Part shown: piece by piece, positions 17,529-27,006 of the stretch
Position numbering within the stretch: the stretch's first letter is position 1
How the letters are laid out: each line of letters starts with the position of its first letter
Source: Aeromonas lusitana
Lineage (GTDB): Bacteria > Pseudomonadota > Gammaproteobacteria > Enterobacterales > Aeromonadaceae
Direction: 5' to 3'
DNA: 64,000 nt
Assembly: GCF_002812985.1 (NCBI RefSeq)
Contig: NZ_PGCP01000003.1
Coordinates: 62,001-126,000 of the forward strand
The notes under the pieces: model-generated
Told to the model about the DNA's origin: nothing
Database searches by the model: none
What the model saw: only the letters and a program-made list of their open reading frames with translations
Translations under genes and position numbers: made by a program

Positions 17529-17941
17529 GGGGCGGATTTTAACACTGCCGATGGCCCTTGGCTGCATGCTTTGTTAAAAAATGGCACCTTGCTATAAAAG
17601 TGGTTTAAATGGGATAATAAACAAGGTTTTGTCATTGTGTTCAAGCCTTGTACTAAGTGGTCAAAATTTATGCCACCCAATCCCGAAACACCGTGTATAC
17701 AAGAACATGACGGTTCCCGGGTGCGAGGTACAACGCATGGAGAACACGAACAAGACCGGTTTAATTGTCTCCACATCGGTATCCTTAATTCATGCCTTCT
17801 CGAGAAGGCAGAACCAGAGTGCCCTTAGTTTGCGCCTCATGCATACCCCAACCGGGAGGTTGCCCAAGTATGCTGAAGACCCGAGGCCGGCGCCGGCAGG
17901 ACCCAGTGGAGGAATCAAAATGACAAAATAATGAGAACTCA
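17529..17941 (+). promoter_or_regulatory. Long structured rne 5' leader
   Basis: A 413-base gap between divergent rluC and rne. A candidate rne promoter is at 17589-17618. Three hairpins follow: a 7-bp stem GCCTTCT/AGAAGGC (17794-17809); a long two-part hairpin GCATAC...GTATGC enclosing CAACC-GGGA-GGTTG (17841-17873); and a GC palindrome GCCGGCGCCGGC (17886-17897). In E. coli, RNase E binds hairpins in its own leader to control its mRNA (Rfam rne5), so this is probably the equivalent. No small gene is convincing here. Confidence 0.7.
17589..17618 (+). promoter_or_regulatory. Candidate rne promoter
   Basis: TTGCTA and GATAAT are 18 bp apart, giving a leader of about 315 nt, close to the 361 nt known for E. 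coli rne. Confidence 0.4.
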
Positions 17942-20900
17942 ATGAAAAGAATGCTAATCAACGCGACTCAGGAAGAGGAGTTGCGCGTAGCGCTGGTTGA
18001 CGGACAACAGCTCTACGATTTGGATATTGAAAGTCCGGGACACGAGCAGAAAAAAGCGAACATTTACAAGGGTAAAATCACCCGCGTAGAACCCAGTCTT
18101 GAAGCTGCTTTTGTTGACTATGGCGCCGAGCGCCACGGTTTCCTGCCATTGAAGGAAATCGCCCGCAATTACTTCCCCTCCGGCTATTCCTATCAGGGTC
18201 GTCCCAACATCAAAGAAGTGGTCCGCGAAGGCCAGGAAGTGATCGTCCAGATCGATAAGGAAGAGCGTGGCACCAAGGGTGCAGCCCTCACCACCTTTAT
18301 CAGTCTGGCGGGCAGCTACCTGGTGCTGATGCCGAACAACCCCCGTGCCGGTGGTATCTCCCGCCGCATCGAGGGTGACGAGCGGACCGAGCTCAAGGAA
18401 GCCTTGAGCGGTCTGACCGTGCCGGACGGCATGGGCCTCATCGTGCGTACCGCAGGTGTGGGCAAGTCCCCGGAAGAGCTGGAATGGGATCTGAACGTTC
18501 TGCTCAACCACTGGGACTCCATCCACAAGGCGTCACAGAATCGCTCCGCTCCCGTGCTTATCCATCAGGAAAGCAACGTGATCGTGCGCGCCATCCGTGA
18601 CTACCTGCGCCGTGATGTGGGCGAGATCCTGATCGACAATCCGGTCATCTTCGAGCGTGCCAAGTCGCACATCGAGCTGGTCCGTCCCGATTTCCTCAAT
18701 CGCGTGAAGCTGTACAAGGGTGATGTTGCCCTGTTCAACCACTTCCAGATCGAGAGCCAAATTGAGTCTGCCTTCCAGCGTGAAGTGCGCCTGCCCTCCG
18801 GCGGTAGCATCGTCATCGATCCGACCGAAGCCCTCACCTCCATCGATATCAACTCCTCCCGCGCCACCAAGGGCGGCGATATCGAAGAGACGGCGCTGCA
18901 GACCAACCTGGAAGCGGCCGACGAAATTGCCCGTCAATTGCGTCTGCGTGACTTAGGGGGCCTGATCGTCATCGACTTCATCGACATGACCCCGGTTCGC
19001 CATCAACGCGAAGTGGAAAACCGTCTGCGTGAAGCCGTGCACCAGGACCGCGCCCGCATCCAGCTGGGACGGATCTCCCGTTTCGGCCTGCTGGAAATGT
19101 CCCGTCAGCGCCTGCGTCCCTCCCTCAACGAATCCAGCAGCCACATCTGCCCTCGTTGCCAGGGCCAAGGGGTCATTCGTGACAACGAATCCCTGGCCTT
19201 GTCCATCCTGCGTCTCATCGAAGAAGAGGCCATGAAGGACAACACCGAGCAGGTTCACGCTCAGGTGCCGGTCGATGTCGCCGCCTATCTGCTCAACGAG
19301 AAGCGCGCCGCCATCGCCAGCCTGGAACAACGCAATGACGTACGCCTGTACATCATTCCGAACCAGCATCTGGAGACGCCGCACTACGAAGTGACCCGGA
19401 TTCGTCAGAACGAGATCCCGGAAGCGGCCAGCTACGAGCTGAAAACCGAGATTGCCAAGCCGGTTTACCAACCGAAGCAGGCTCAGGTGATCGAGCGCGA
19501 GCAACCCCTGCTGCAAGGCTTTGTCCAGGCACCCCAGCCCGCCGCCCCGGCAGCGGCGCCGGCCCCTGTTGCCGCGACCGCCCCGGTCGTCGCGCAAGTC
19601 GGCCTGTTTGGCAAGTTCGTCAAAGCCATCTCGGGTATCTTCTCCTCCGAACCAGCGCCTATCGCCGCGGCACCTGCCCAGGCCGAGAAGCCAGCCGCCC
19701 GTGAAGCGCGCAAAGAAGACGGTCACCGCCATCAGCGCGACGACACCCGCAGCCGTGGCCAACGTGGTCGTCGTGACGACAATCGCGGCAACCGCAACAC
19801 AGCGGAAGCCGGCGAGAAGCGTGAAGGCGCCGCCAACCGCGAGGGTGGTGAGAACCGTAACCGTCGTCCGCGTAAAGAGCGCGAGCCCCGTCAGGAACGT
19901 GAAGTTCGTGGCGAAGCCCGCAGCGAACAGCGCATGGAACGTGAACCGCGCGAGGCTCGTGAGCCCCGTCAGGAACGCGAACCCCGCGCCCCGCGCCCGG
20001 CTCGTGAGCCCCGTGCTCCGCGCGAACCCCGTGCAGAGGTGGTCGTGGAAGCGGTAGAAGCCGTTGAGGCAGAAACTGCCGTCATCAACGCCGAACCGCG
20101 CCAGGAGAAAGAGCAGAAAGTGGCCGAGCGCCGCGAACGTCGCCAACTGCGCAAGCAGGTTCGGGTCGATGTCGCCCAGGCCGACGCCCCTGCCCTGCCG
20201 CTGGACGAGCAGGCCAATGATGCCGCCCCGGTCGCCGTGGCCGGTGAGCAAGAGGAGCAGACCGACGGTCAGCGCCGCTCTCGCCGTACCCCGCGCAGCC
20301 AGCGTATCGAAGGTCAGCGTCGCAAGCGCATCAACGAAGACGCCCGTGGCCAACGTGATGACGAGCCCCACGCCGAAGTCCAACTGACCGCCGCCGCCCA
20401 ATCGGATGCAGCCCAGGTCAAGGTGGAAGAGCCGGCCGTGCCCGTCATCACTATCCCGAGCGCCGCCGCCGTTGCCGCTGCCCTGCAAGCCTCCTCCGCG
20501 CTGACCGAGCACGTGGTCGCCGAAGCCGTGGCGGAAGAAGCCCGCGAACAGGCCGAAGCTGCTGCCCCTGTAGCTGCACCGGTTGTAGTAGCCGAGGTTG
20601 CTGCCGCTGAGCCGGTTGTGGCTGAGGTTGCTGCGCCCGTCGTCGTGGCAGACGTCGCCCCTGTGGCTGAGCCCGTCGTTGCACCCGTTCAGGTAGCTGA
20701 AGTGGAAGTCGCCGCTGTGGCTGAAGCCGCGCCGGTTGCTGAGACTGTCGTCGCTGATGAAGCGCCTGCCCAGGTAGAAGCCGCTGTGGTTACTGCTGCT
20801 GTGGTTGAAGCTCCCGCTGCCGCCCCTGCGGTAGAAGCCGTAGTCGCGCCGGTCGTTGCAGCCGAGCCCGTGGCCCAGGCGCAAGCCGCGCCTGCCGCAG

Positions 20901-21118
20901 CCCCTGTGACCAAGCCGGTCAACAAGGGTGCCGGTGTGCTGGCCCGTGGACGCAAGGCTTCTGCCCCCATGGCAACGCCTGCCGCTGTCCCTGCCCAACC
21001 CGCCCGTGAGGTGGTAGAGCAGGCGCCGCTGGTTCGCAACGAGGTCAGCAGCTCTGGTCGTCATGGTGGCAGTACCGCAGCCAGCAACGTGGCAACCAGC
21101 CCGGCCGGTCGCCCCTGA
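17942..21118 (+). CDS. rne: Ribonuclease E
   Basis: A 1058-residue endoribonuclease and degradosome scaffold, the normal size. The first 500 residues are nearly identical in pattern to E. coli: S1 domain about 39-119, 5' sensor, DNase I-like catalytic part with the aspartates in [11 protein letters not shown] and VIDFIDMTP, and the Zn-link cysteines C403 and C406 (CPRC). A short amphipathic segment ([14 protein letters not shown], about residue 555) fits the membrane anchor. Two arginine-rich stretches (about 600-720 and 770-810) should bind RNA. A very long Val/Ala/Glu-rich run (about 835-990) follows. The last 30 residues, rich in Gly, Ser, Ala and Pro, resemble the PNPase-binding tail. The gene is probably autoregulated through its leader. 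Confidence 0.97.
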   Translation: MKRMLINATQEEELRVALVDGQQLYDLDIESPGHEQKKANIYKGKITRVEPSLEAAFVDYGAERHGFLPLKEIARNYFPSGYSYQGRPNIKEVVREGQEVIVQIDKEERGTKGAALTTFISLAGSYLVLMPNNPRAGGISRRIEGDERTELKEALSGLTVPDGMGLIVRTAGVGKSPEELEWDLNVLLNHWDSIHKASQNRSAPVLIHQESNVIVRAIRDYLRRDVGEILIDNPVIFERAKSHIELVRPDFLNRVKLYKGDVALFNHFQIESQIESAFQREVRLPSGGSIVIDPTEALTSIDINSSRATKGGDIEETALQTNLEAADEIARQLRLRDLGGLIVIDFIDMTPVRHQREVENRLREAVHQDRARIQLGRISRFGLLEMSRQRLRPSLNESSSHICPRCQGQGVIRDNESLALSILRLIEEEAMKDNTEQVHAQVPVDVAAYLLNEKRAAIASLEQRNDVRLYIIPNQHLETPHYEVTRIRQNEIPEAASYELKTEIAKPVYQPKQAQVIEREQPLLQGFVQAPQPAAPAAAPAPVAATAPVVAQVGLFGKFVKAISGIFSSEPAPIAAAPAQAEKPAAREARKEDGHRHQRDDTRSRGQRGRRDDNRGNRNTAEAGEKREGAANREGGENRNRRPRKEREPRQEREVRGEARSEQRMEREPREAREPRQEREPRAPRPAREPRAPREPRAEVVVEAVEAVEAETAVINAEPRQEKEQKVAERRERRQLRKQVRVDVAQADAPALPLDEQANDAAPVAVAGEQEEQTDGQRRSRRTPRSQRIEGQRRKRINEDARGQRDDEPHAEVQLTAAAQSDAAQVKVEEPAVPVITIPSAAAVAAALQASSALTEHVVAEAVAEEAREQAEAAAPVAAPVVVAEVAAAEPVVAEVAAPVVVADVAPVAEPVVAPVQVAEVEVAAVAEAAPVAETVVADEAPAQVEAAVVTAAVVEAPAAAPAVEAVVAPVVAAEPVAQAQAAPAAAPVTKPVNKGAGVLARGRKASAPMATPAAVPAQPAREVVEQAPLVRNEVSSSGRHGGSTAASNVATSPAGRP

Positions 21119-21138
21119 GCTAGCTTGCTAGTCTGAAA

Positions 21139-21169
21139 AAAGAGCCACACAGTGTGTGGCTCTTTTTTT
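21139..21169 (+). terminator. rne terminator
   Basis: A 10-bp stem (AGAGCCACAC and complement), 3-base loop and seven Ts, about 20 bases after the rne stop. Confidence 0.92.
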
Positions 21170-21171
21170 GC

Positions 21172-22471
21172 CCTGCTGTTATGTGCCCAGTTCCTACACC
21201 ATGATGCCTGGCGCTCATCATCGCCCTGATGGATGATGCCAAACTGTTGCGGTGGTGGCAGGTCTGGTCTTATCGCTTAGATCACGATGATCAGCTCACT
21301 TGCGCCTTATCAGTGACTGGGCAGCCCCCCTTCGAGTAGTCACACCCTTGCCGACATCTGACTAGGGGCCATCCTCAACCCCTCCAAGTAGCATATTCAA
21401 CTGCATCAAGCATAAAAAACTTACATCAATAACCACATGTATCGCAATGGCGATGTTTTATAGCTTAGAGGTTTGATGGATCAGGACCTTCGTCTGCTTG
21501 AATCTCTGACTTTTCATTGTCTGGGTAGCAAGAGGGTATGATTGACTAGAACGTTCGAAATCTCTGGAAAGTGCCCTAGTAGTCAGAGCCAAGCATGAAA
21601 CAGCACAGGCGCCCTCCCCCTTCAGCCTCCATGATTGGCAACAGGTTCTGCTCACCACGCAAAGCACACTCGCACTGCTATAACCTCTCGGCTTACCTAG
21701 CTTTGCGACTTTGGCAGACAAGCAGACAAGCAGACAAGCAGACAAGGGCATTATTTGGTTACTGGTTACGTGGTTCTGAGGAGGGTGATAAAGGTGGGGA
21801 TTGGGGGCTTTATATGTTTAGGAATAAATCTAGTTTGATGGCATATAAACGATCTGTATTCGGCCTTGCTCGGCTATCTCTCCGTATACCCATTACTGAC
21901 TACAAGCATACTCATGCTTGGTGGCAACATGCTTACTGCTACTCTGCGCCGCCTGATGCATGGGTTTGACCGCACTTTCCTTGCCGCTCCCCACCTCCAT
22001 CTTTTATTAGAGATGCCGCCATCTCAGCCAATCCTCCAAGCCCATACAGAGAACTGCACTAGGTGCCTACAGGTGCCTCTGCCCGATTGAACACTCCACC
22101 AGCAGCAGGTATTTATATATCCCCTCCAGGTGACCACAGCCCCACCAACTCTGCATGAACGGATTGGATGTTGTGACAGCATGCATACCGCGCTTCTTGC
22201 TGAGGTCGTCGGTGCGCGCGATACCAAGATTACCACCTCGTAATGGAGCTGCGCGCACTGGCAGTTAGCATATGAGTGCGAATCATGCGCCTCCCCTTCT
22301 CTCTTCCTGAATACGCAGCGAGAAAGTCGGATTAGCGCCGATAGCCGTACCTCAGATCAGCATTCGGAAGATATAAGCCCGGGATAAATCGGGTGACGTA
22401 TGGAGGGATAACCAGTCTGGCTGAGGGCATGGCAGGGCGAGCGAATACCAAAGCTGGCGTGATAGCGCAAT
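21172..22471. other. Gene-poor 1.3-kb region
   Basis: There is no recognisable gene between the rne and pitA terminators. Several open frames of 60-125 codons occur on both strands (for example plus 21595-21969 and minus 21458-21751, 22067-22258). They overlap each other, lack convincing ribosome-binding sites, are rich in Cys, Ser and Trp, and match no family I know. Base composition is visibly more AT-rich than the neighbours. Four 8-bp tandem repeats lie inside. It may be the remnant of a decayed insertion. Confidence 0.6.
21714..21745. repeat. Four tandem copies of GCAGACAA
   Basis: An 8-bp unit repeated four times without error. Its length is not a multiple of three, so slippage would shift any reading frame that crosses it. 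Confidence 0.85.
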
Positions 22472-22495
22472 AAAAAAGGGCCCTGAGGCCCTTTT
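22472..22495 (-). terminator. pitA terminator
   Basis: AAAAGGGCC pairs with GGCCCTTTT around a 4-base loop, with Ts on the minus strand, about 24 bases after the pitA stop. Confidence 0.88.
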
Positions 22496-22518
22496 ATCGT
22501 TCTGCACTGCTTTGGCTA

Positions 22519-23991
22519 TCAGTTACCAAACAAGTGGTTGCTGATGATGAACAGGCCACCGGAGAGCGCCATGGTCAACGGCAGAGTCAGCACCCAGGCC
22601 AGCAAGATGGTCTTGATGGTCTGGCTCTGCAGGCCTGACTTGTTCGCCACCATGGTCCCCGCGACCGCAGAGGAGAGGATATGGGTGGTGGACACCGGCA
22701 TGCCGGTCAAGCTGGCGACCCCGATGGAGGCGGCGGCCGTGATCTGGGCGGCAATGCCTTGGCTATAGGTCATGCCGGAGGAGCCAATCTTCTCGCCTAC
22801 TGTATAGACGATACGACGCCAGCCCACCATGGTACCGCAACCCAGCGCCAGGGCGATGGAGACGATGACCCAGGTCGGTGCGTATTCGGCAGTCGCGGTC
22901 AGATCCTTGCGCCATTTGGCCAGATCGGTCAGCTCCTTGGACGGCAGCGGCAGCTTGGAAACCTTGCGCGCTGTGTCGTCGATACAGAGCAGCAGACGAC
23001 GCACTTCACGGCGATCGGTCAGGCTCATCTCTTCATAGGTACGCACCTGGCCGAGACGATCATTCAGGGTCGCCATGGCTTGCAGGGCTTCACCCGCCTC
23101 ACAGTGGGTCATCAGCTCTTCCTGGGCATGAGCCGGAACGCTGAAGTTGACCACCTGGGAGACCAGCTCGTGGTTACGCTGGTAGATCTCCATGATGCGC
23201 TGGTTGGCATCCTGGGTTCTGTCCAGATCGTAGGAGCGGCTGTTCATGTCCAGCGCAAAATAGGCAGGGGCCATGCAGATCAGCACCAGCATCACCAGAC
23301 CTATGCCCTTCTGGCCATCGTTGGAGCCGTGTACGAAGCTCACCCCCATGGCGGAGCAGATCAGGGTCACGCGGGCCCAGAACGGCGGGTGCTTCTTGCC
23401 ATCCACCAGCAGACGCTCTTCTGGGGTCTTGTGGATCTTGCTGCCCAGCCAGATGCGCTTCATGGCAAACAGCAGCAGGGCTGCGATCACGAAACCTACG
23501 GTGGGAGAGATGATCAGAGAAAGCATGATGTCGATGGCTTTACCGACGTTGATGCCTTCCTGCAGAGGCTGATGACTCATCCAGGCATAGGCGCCGCCTA
23601 CCCCCAGAATGGAGCCGATCAAGGTATGCGAACTGGATGCCGGGATGCCGAAGAACCAGGTCCCCAGATTCCAGACGATGGCGGAGAACAGCAGGGAGAA
23701 GACCATGATCAGCCCCTGGGTGGAATCCATGCCGAGCAGCAGATCGATGGGCAGCAGATGCACAATGGCATACGCAACCCCGAGACCACCCATCATGACA
23801 CCGGCAAAGTTGAACAGACCGGAAGCCACCACCGCCATATGGGCCGGCATTGCCTTGGTATAGATAACCGTTGCTACCGCATTCGCGGTATCGTGAAAGC
23901 CGTTGATGAATTCATAAGCCAACACAAAAAAAACGGCCAACGCTAAACCGATTGACCACCACAAACCCAAACCACTAAACATTTCAAACAT
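22519..23991 (-). CDS. pitA: Low-affinity inorganic phosphate transporter
   Basis: A 490-residue inner-membrane transporter of the PiT family with about ten membrane segments and a central hydrophilic loop (about residues 200-370). Both copies of the family signature are clear: GFHDTANAVATVIYT near the N-terminus and SFVHGSNDGQKGIGLVM in the middle; TGMPVSTTH occurs near the end. PitA imports phosphate with metal cations using the proton gradient. The frame opens 19 codons earlier, but ATG 23991 (or the ATG three codons later) matches homologues. No phoU-like partner precedes it. Confidence 0.95.
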   Translation of the reverse strand: MFEMFSGLGLWWSIGLALAVFFVLAYEFINGFHDTANAVATVIYTKAMPAHMAVVASGLFNFAGVMMGGLGVAYAIVHLLPIDLLLGMDSTQGLIMVFSLLFSAIVWNLGTWFFGIPASSSHTLIGSILGVGGAYAWMSHQPLQEGINVGKAIDIMLSLIISPTVGFVIAALLLFAMKRIWLGSKIHKTPEERLLVDGKKHPPFWARVTLICSAMGVSFVHGSNDGQKGIGLVMLVLICMAPAYFALDMNSRSYDLDRTQDANQRIMEIYQRNHELVSQVVNFSVPAHAQEELMTHCEAGEALQAMATLNDRLGQVRTYEEMSLTDRREVRRLLLCIDDTARKVSKLPLPSKELTDLAKWRKDLTATAEYAPTWVIVSIALALGCGTMVGWRRIVYTVGEKIGSSGMTYSQGIAAQITAAASIGVASLTGMPVSTTHILSSAVAGTMVANKSGLQSQTIKTILLAWVLTLPLTMALSGGLFIISNHLFGN

Positions 23992-24338
23992 AAAAACGAA
24001 CCTGTTTATGAGTTGCGGCGGATTATGCCAGAAGGCTCGGCGCGCCATACCCGTTGTTGAAATATTTCAGTAAGAAAAAAAAAGAGCATTCCGTCAGAAA
24101 ATGTCTTAAGGCCTGTAGGAATGCGGCTTGCCATGGATTAATTAAAGCCTTCCCTCTCCTTTGAAGTATGACCCAATCAACTCCACATAACGCGCTAACA
24201 TCGCGTTTTTCCTGTTTTTCTATCTCAAAATGTGCGCCTTGGCACAAACGAAAAGCCGGCTTAACCGTCCTTCGAGTGCAAAGGAAAAGAGGGTGCCTTG
24301 GCTCCCTCCTGACTTACATGTTCACAGTGACGCTGGGC
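23992..24338. other. Intergenic region between pitA and dcd
   Basis: It holds the pitA upstream region and the dcd terminator. AT-rich runs at 24060-24090 probably belong to the pitA promoter. No gene is seen. Confidence 0.5.
24284..24308 (-). terminator. dcd terminator
   Basis: On the minus strand GAGGGAGCC pairs with GGCACCCTC (one mismatch) and is followed by TTTTCC, 30 bases after the dcd stop. Confidence 0.65.
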
Positions 24339-24920
24339 TCAGTCCTGATTGATCCGACTGGCGACCGCCCCTTGCTGACTCTTGTACTTGGCGTTTTCCC
24401 GCTTGTTGTACGGGCGGGCCGCGGCCCCTGAGAGCATCTCGAAGTTCAGTGCCCCTATCTTCATCTTGGGACGCAGCGCCAATGGCAGTTTGCCGCCGTT
24501 GTAGAACTCCAGCACGATGCGACCTGACCAGCCCGGATCGATACGGTGGGCAGTGACGTGCACCATCAGGCCGAGGCGAGCGAGAGAGGAGCGACCGTCC
24601 AGCCAACCGACGATATCCGCCGGCAGGGTCACGGATTCGTAGGTCACCGCCAGCGCCAACTGACCCGGGTGCAGATAGAAGGCTTCACCGTCCGGCACGT
24701 GGATCTCGTCGCTCATCACCCGATCGATGGCATCGGCCATCTCGCTGCTCGGGCCGCTCAAGTCGATATAGGGGGCCGTGTGATCGCGAAACACCCGAAA
24801 TTCGTTGCCGAGCAGCACATCGACGCTGACGCCACTGATCCGTTCGATGCCGGGGCGTGGCTCAATCACTATCTTGCCTTCATCCAGATGGCGTTCGATA
24901 TCGGTATCACAAAGACGCAT
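24339..24920 (-). CDS. dcd: dCTP deaminase
   Basis: A 193-residue trimeric enzyme that deaminates dCTP to dUTP for thymidylate synthesis, the same length as the E. coli protein. The start [13 protein letters not shown], the segment [20 protein letters not shown] and the catalytic glutamate in IVLEFYN are conserved. It follows udk after a terminator; both act in pyrimidine metabolism. dUTP made here feeds dUTPase, dTMP and then Tmk (tmk at 4965). Confidence 0.96.
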   Translation of the reverse strand: MRLCDTDIERHLDEGKIVIEPRPGIERISGVSVDVLLGNEFRVFRDHTAPYIDLSGPSSEMADAIDRVMSDEIHVPDGEAFYLHPGQLALAVTYESVTLPADIVGWLDGRSSLARLGLMVHVTAHRIDPGWSGRIVLEFYNGGKLPLALRPKMKIGALNFEMLSGAAARPYNKRENAKYKSQQGAVASRINQD

Positions 24921-24950
24921 TCGGCGACTCTCCTGACAAATGATTCATTT

Positions 24951-24974
24951 AAAAAAGCCGGGTATCACCCGGCT
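24951..24974 (-). terminator. udk terminator
   Basis: AGCCGGGT and ACCCGGCT form an 8-bp stem with a 3-base loop and six Ts on the minus strand, ten bases after udk. Confidence 0.88.
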
Positions 24975-24983
24975 CTTAGCTAA

Positions 24984-25628
24984 TTAACCGATCAACATGT
25001 GGCGAATACGCGCCTTGAGCATGTCGATGGCGATGCGGTTCTTGCCACCGCGGGGCACGATCACGTCCGCGTACTGCTTGGAGGGATCGATGAACTGCAT
25101 GAACATGGGACGTACCGTCTTCTGATATTGCTTGAGCACGGAGTCCATGGTGCGGCCGCGCTCTTGCACGTCACGCACCAGACGGCGCAGCAGGCAGATG
25201 TCGAGCGGGGTATCCATGAAGATGGAGGCATCCATCAGCTCTCGCAGCCGACTGTCGGTCAACAGCAGGATCCCTTCCAGGATAATCACCCGACGCGGTG
25301 CGAAGGGGGTGATCTCGTTCATGCGAGTGTGTTCGGTATAGGAGTAACGGGGAATGTCGACCGCTTCCCCTTGCACCAGCTGGGTCAGATGCTGCACCAG
25401 CAGATCATGATCCAGGGCATTCGGATGGTCATAGTTGGTCTTGACCCGCTCTTCCATGGTCAGGTGGGTCTGATCACGGTAGTAGCAATCCTCGGTGATC
25501 ACACCAATCTGACCTGCGCCCAGTTCGGCCACAAGCTCTTCATAAATGGTTTGAGCGATAAGACTCTTGCCGGATGCGGATGCACCAGCAATACCGATGA
25601 TCACACACGAATGTTGAGTATCAGACAT
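24984..25628 (-). CDS. udk: Uridine kinase
   Basis: A 214-residue P-loop kinase that phosphorylates uridine and cytidine with GTP or ATP. Walker A is [11 protein letters not shown] near residue 13, and the [11 protein letters not shown] and RYSYTEHTR segments bind the nucleoside. Length equals that of E. coli Udk (213). It lies between mrp and dcd on the same strand, with terminators on both sides, so it is probably transcribed alone. Confidence 0.96.
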   Translation of the reverse strand: MSDTQHSCVIIGIAGASASGKSLIAQTIYEELVAELGAGQIGVITEDCYYRDQTHLTMEERVKTNYDHPNALDHDLLVQHLTQLVQGEAVDIPRYSYTEHTRMNEITPFAPRRVIILEGILLLTDSRLRELMDASIFMDTPLDICLLRRLVRDVQERGRTMDSVLKQYQKTVRPMFMQFIDPSKQYADVIVPRGGKNRIAIDMLKARIRHMLIG

Positions 25629-25683
25629 TAAAAATACCTAAGAGAGAAGAGCACTGGGGATTGTTTAAACCGATCCATTATAT

Positions 25684-25709
25684 AAAAAAGGGCGGGCCAT
25701 GCCCACCCT
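25684..25709 (-). terminator. mrp terminator
   Basis: GGGTGGGC pairs with GCCCGCCC (one G-T pair) around ATG, with six Ts on the minus strand. Confidence 0.82.
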
Positions 25710-25738
25710 CAAATCACCCTCTTCGGGTCGAGCGCCGA

Positions 25739-26821
25739 TTATTCGTCCAGCGCCACCGTGTAGAGCGGGGTCGCAATCGGTTTACCGCTGAAATAGAGCT
25801 CGGCACCGACCCGGCGGGCCAGTTTCAGATAGCTCTCTGCCAGCTCACCGTCCGGTGCGCCGAACACGGTGGGGCTGCCATCATCCATGTGCTGACGGAT
25901 GTCGATGTGCAGCGGCAACTGGCCCAATAGCGCCACTTGATACTGCTCCGCCATCTTCTGGCCGCCGCCGGTACCAAACAGCGCCTCGTGATGACCACAG
26001 GCACTGCAGACGTGGTAACTCATGTTCTCGACGATGCCGAGCACGGGCACATTGACCTTGTTGAACATGGCGATGCCCTTGCGCGCATCCGCCAGCGCCA
26101 CGTCTTGCGGCGTGGTGACGATCACCGCAGCTGTGGTAGGCACCTGCTGGGCCAGGGTGAGCTGGATGTCACCCGTGCCCGGTGGCATGTCCACCACCAG
26201 ATAATCCACCTCGCCCCAGCGCGTCTCGTGCAGGATCTGCGCCAGCGCCTTGCTGGCCATGGGGCCGCGCCAGACGGTGGCATCTTGCTCGTCCACCAGA
26301 TAGCCGATGCTGTTGCTCTTGAGACCACAGGCCATGACGGGTTCCATCAGCTTGCCATCCAGGCTGTGGGGGCGCTCCTTCAGGGTCCCCATCATGGTCG
26401 GTATGGAGGGACCATAGATGTCCGCATCCAGGATGGCGACCCGGGCGCCTTCCTTTTGCAGCGCCAGCGCCAGGTTGACGGCGGTGGTGGATTTGCCCAC
26501 CCCGCCCTTGCCGGAGGCCACCACCAGGATGTTGCGAATGCCCTGCACCGCCGCGAGCTGCTGGGCGCGGGGCATGCTGGCCACCTCGATGTCGCATTGC
26601 CAGTCGATACGGGTAACGCCGGTGGCGCCGCGCAGCCTGGCATCGAACTCTTCTCTTATCTGCTCAAACAGGGAACATCCGGCAAACGGCAGCACCAGCC
26701 TGATGGTCAGGTTCTGGCCATCTTGCTCGATGGCGCGCACGAAACCGGCCGCGACCAGATCCTTGCACCACCCTGCCGGCTTAAATTCGGCCAAGATCTG
26801 TTTTACTGAATCAATCACCAT
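25739..26821 (-). CDS. mrp: Iron-sulfur cluster carrier Mrp/ApbC
   Basis: A 360-residue P-loop ATPase. An N-terminal MIP18/DUF59-like domain (about residues 1-85) is followed by the deviant Walker A motif SGKGGVGKST (K110) and the CxxC pair CSACG that holds a bridging Fe-S cluster. ApbC/Mrp proteins assemble and transfer [4Fe-4S] clusters to target enzymes. It is divergent from metG, as in E. coli and Vibrio, separated by about 185 bases. Confidence 0.94.
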   Translation of the reverse strand: MVIDSVKQILAEFKPAGWCKDLVAAGFVRAIEQDGQNLTIRLVLPFAGCSLFEQIREEFDARLRGATGVTRIDWQCDIEVASMPRAQQLAAVQGIRNILVVASGKGGVGKSTTAVNLALALQKEGARVAILDADIYGPSIPTMMGTLKERPHSLDGKLMEPVMACGLKSNSIGYLVDEQDATVWRGPMASKALAQILHETRWGEVDYLVVDMPPGTGDIQLTLAQQVPTTAAVIVTTPQDVALADARKGIAMFNKVNVPVLGIVENMSYHVCSACGHHEALFGTGGGQKMAEQYQVALLGQLPLHIDIRQHMDDGSPTVFGAPDGELAESYLKLARRVGAELYFSGKPIATPLYTVALDE

Positions 26822-27006
26822 TAACTCCCCATTATGTTGTCGTTATGCTGAGGTGAAAGGTTACCGCACGCAAATCAGTGGCTTGCCTGCACATCCGAGA
26901 CGCCGTCTACCACGCCAGTGCGGGCCACAACCCTAGGCAGGCTACCCCCAATTCGGGTAACATGCTCGGCACTGTATCATCCCAACAGGCACATAAAGAA
27001 CGTATT

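Noticed and set aside
18953-21064. Minus-strand 703-codon frame across rne
   Set aside because: It is the shadow of rne: Gly/His/Arg-rich low-complexity sequence opposite the disordered tail, with no start signal or family.
21550-21600. Sequence resembling a tRNA T-arm (GTTCGAAATC)
   Set aside because: No acceptor stem, anticodon arm or CCA end can be formed around it.
24189-24210. Hairpin AACGCG/CGCGTT with Ts on the plus strand
   Set aside because: Only a 6-bp stem and there is no plus-strand gene before it to be terminated.
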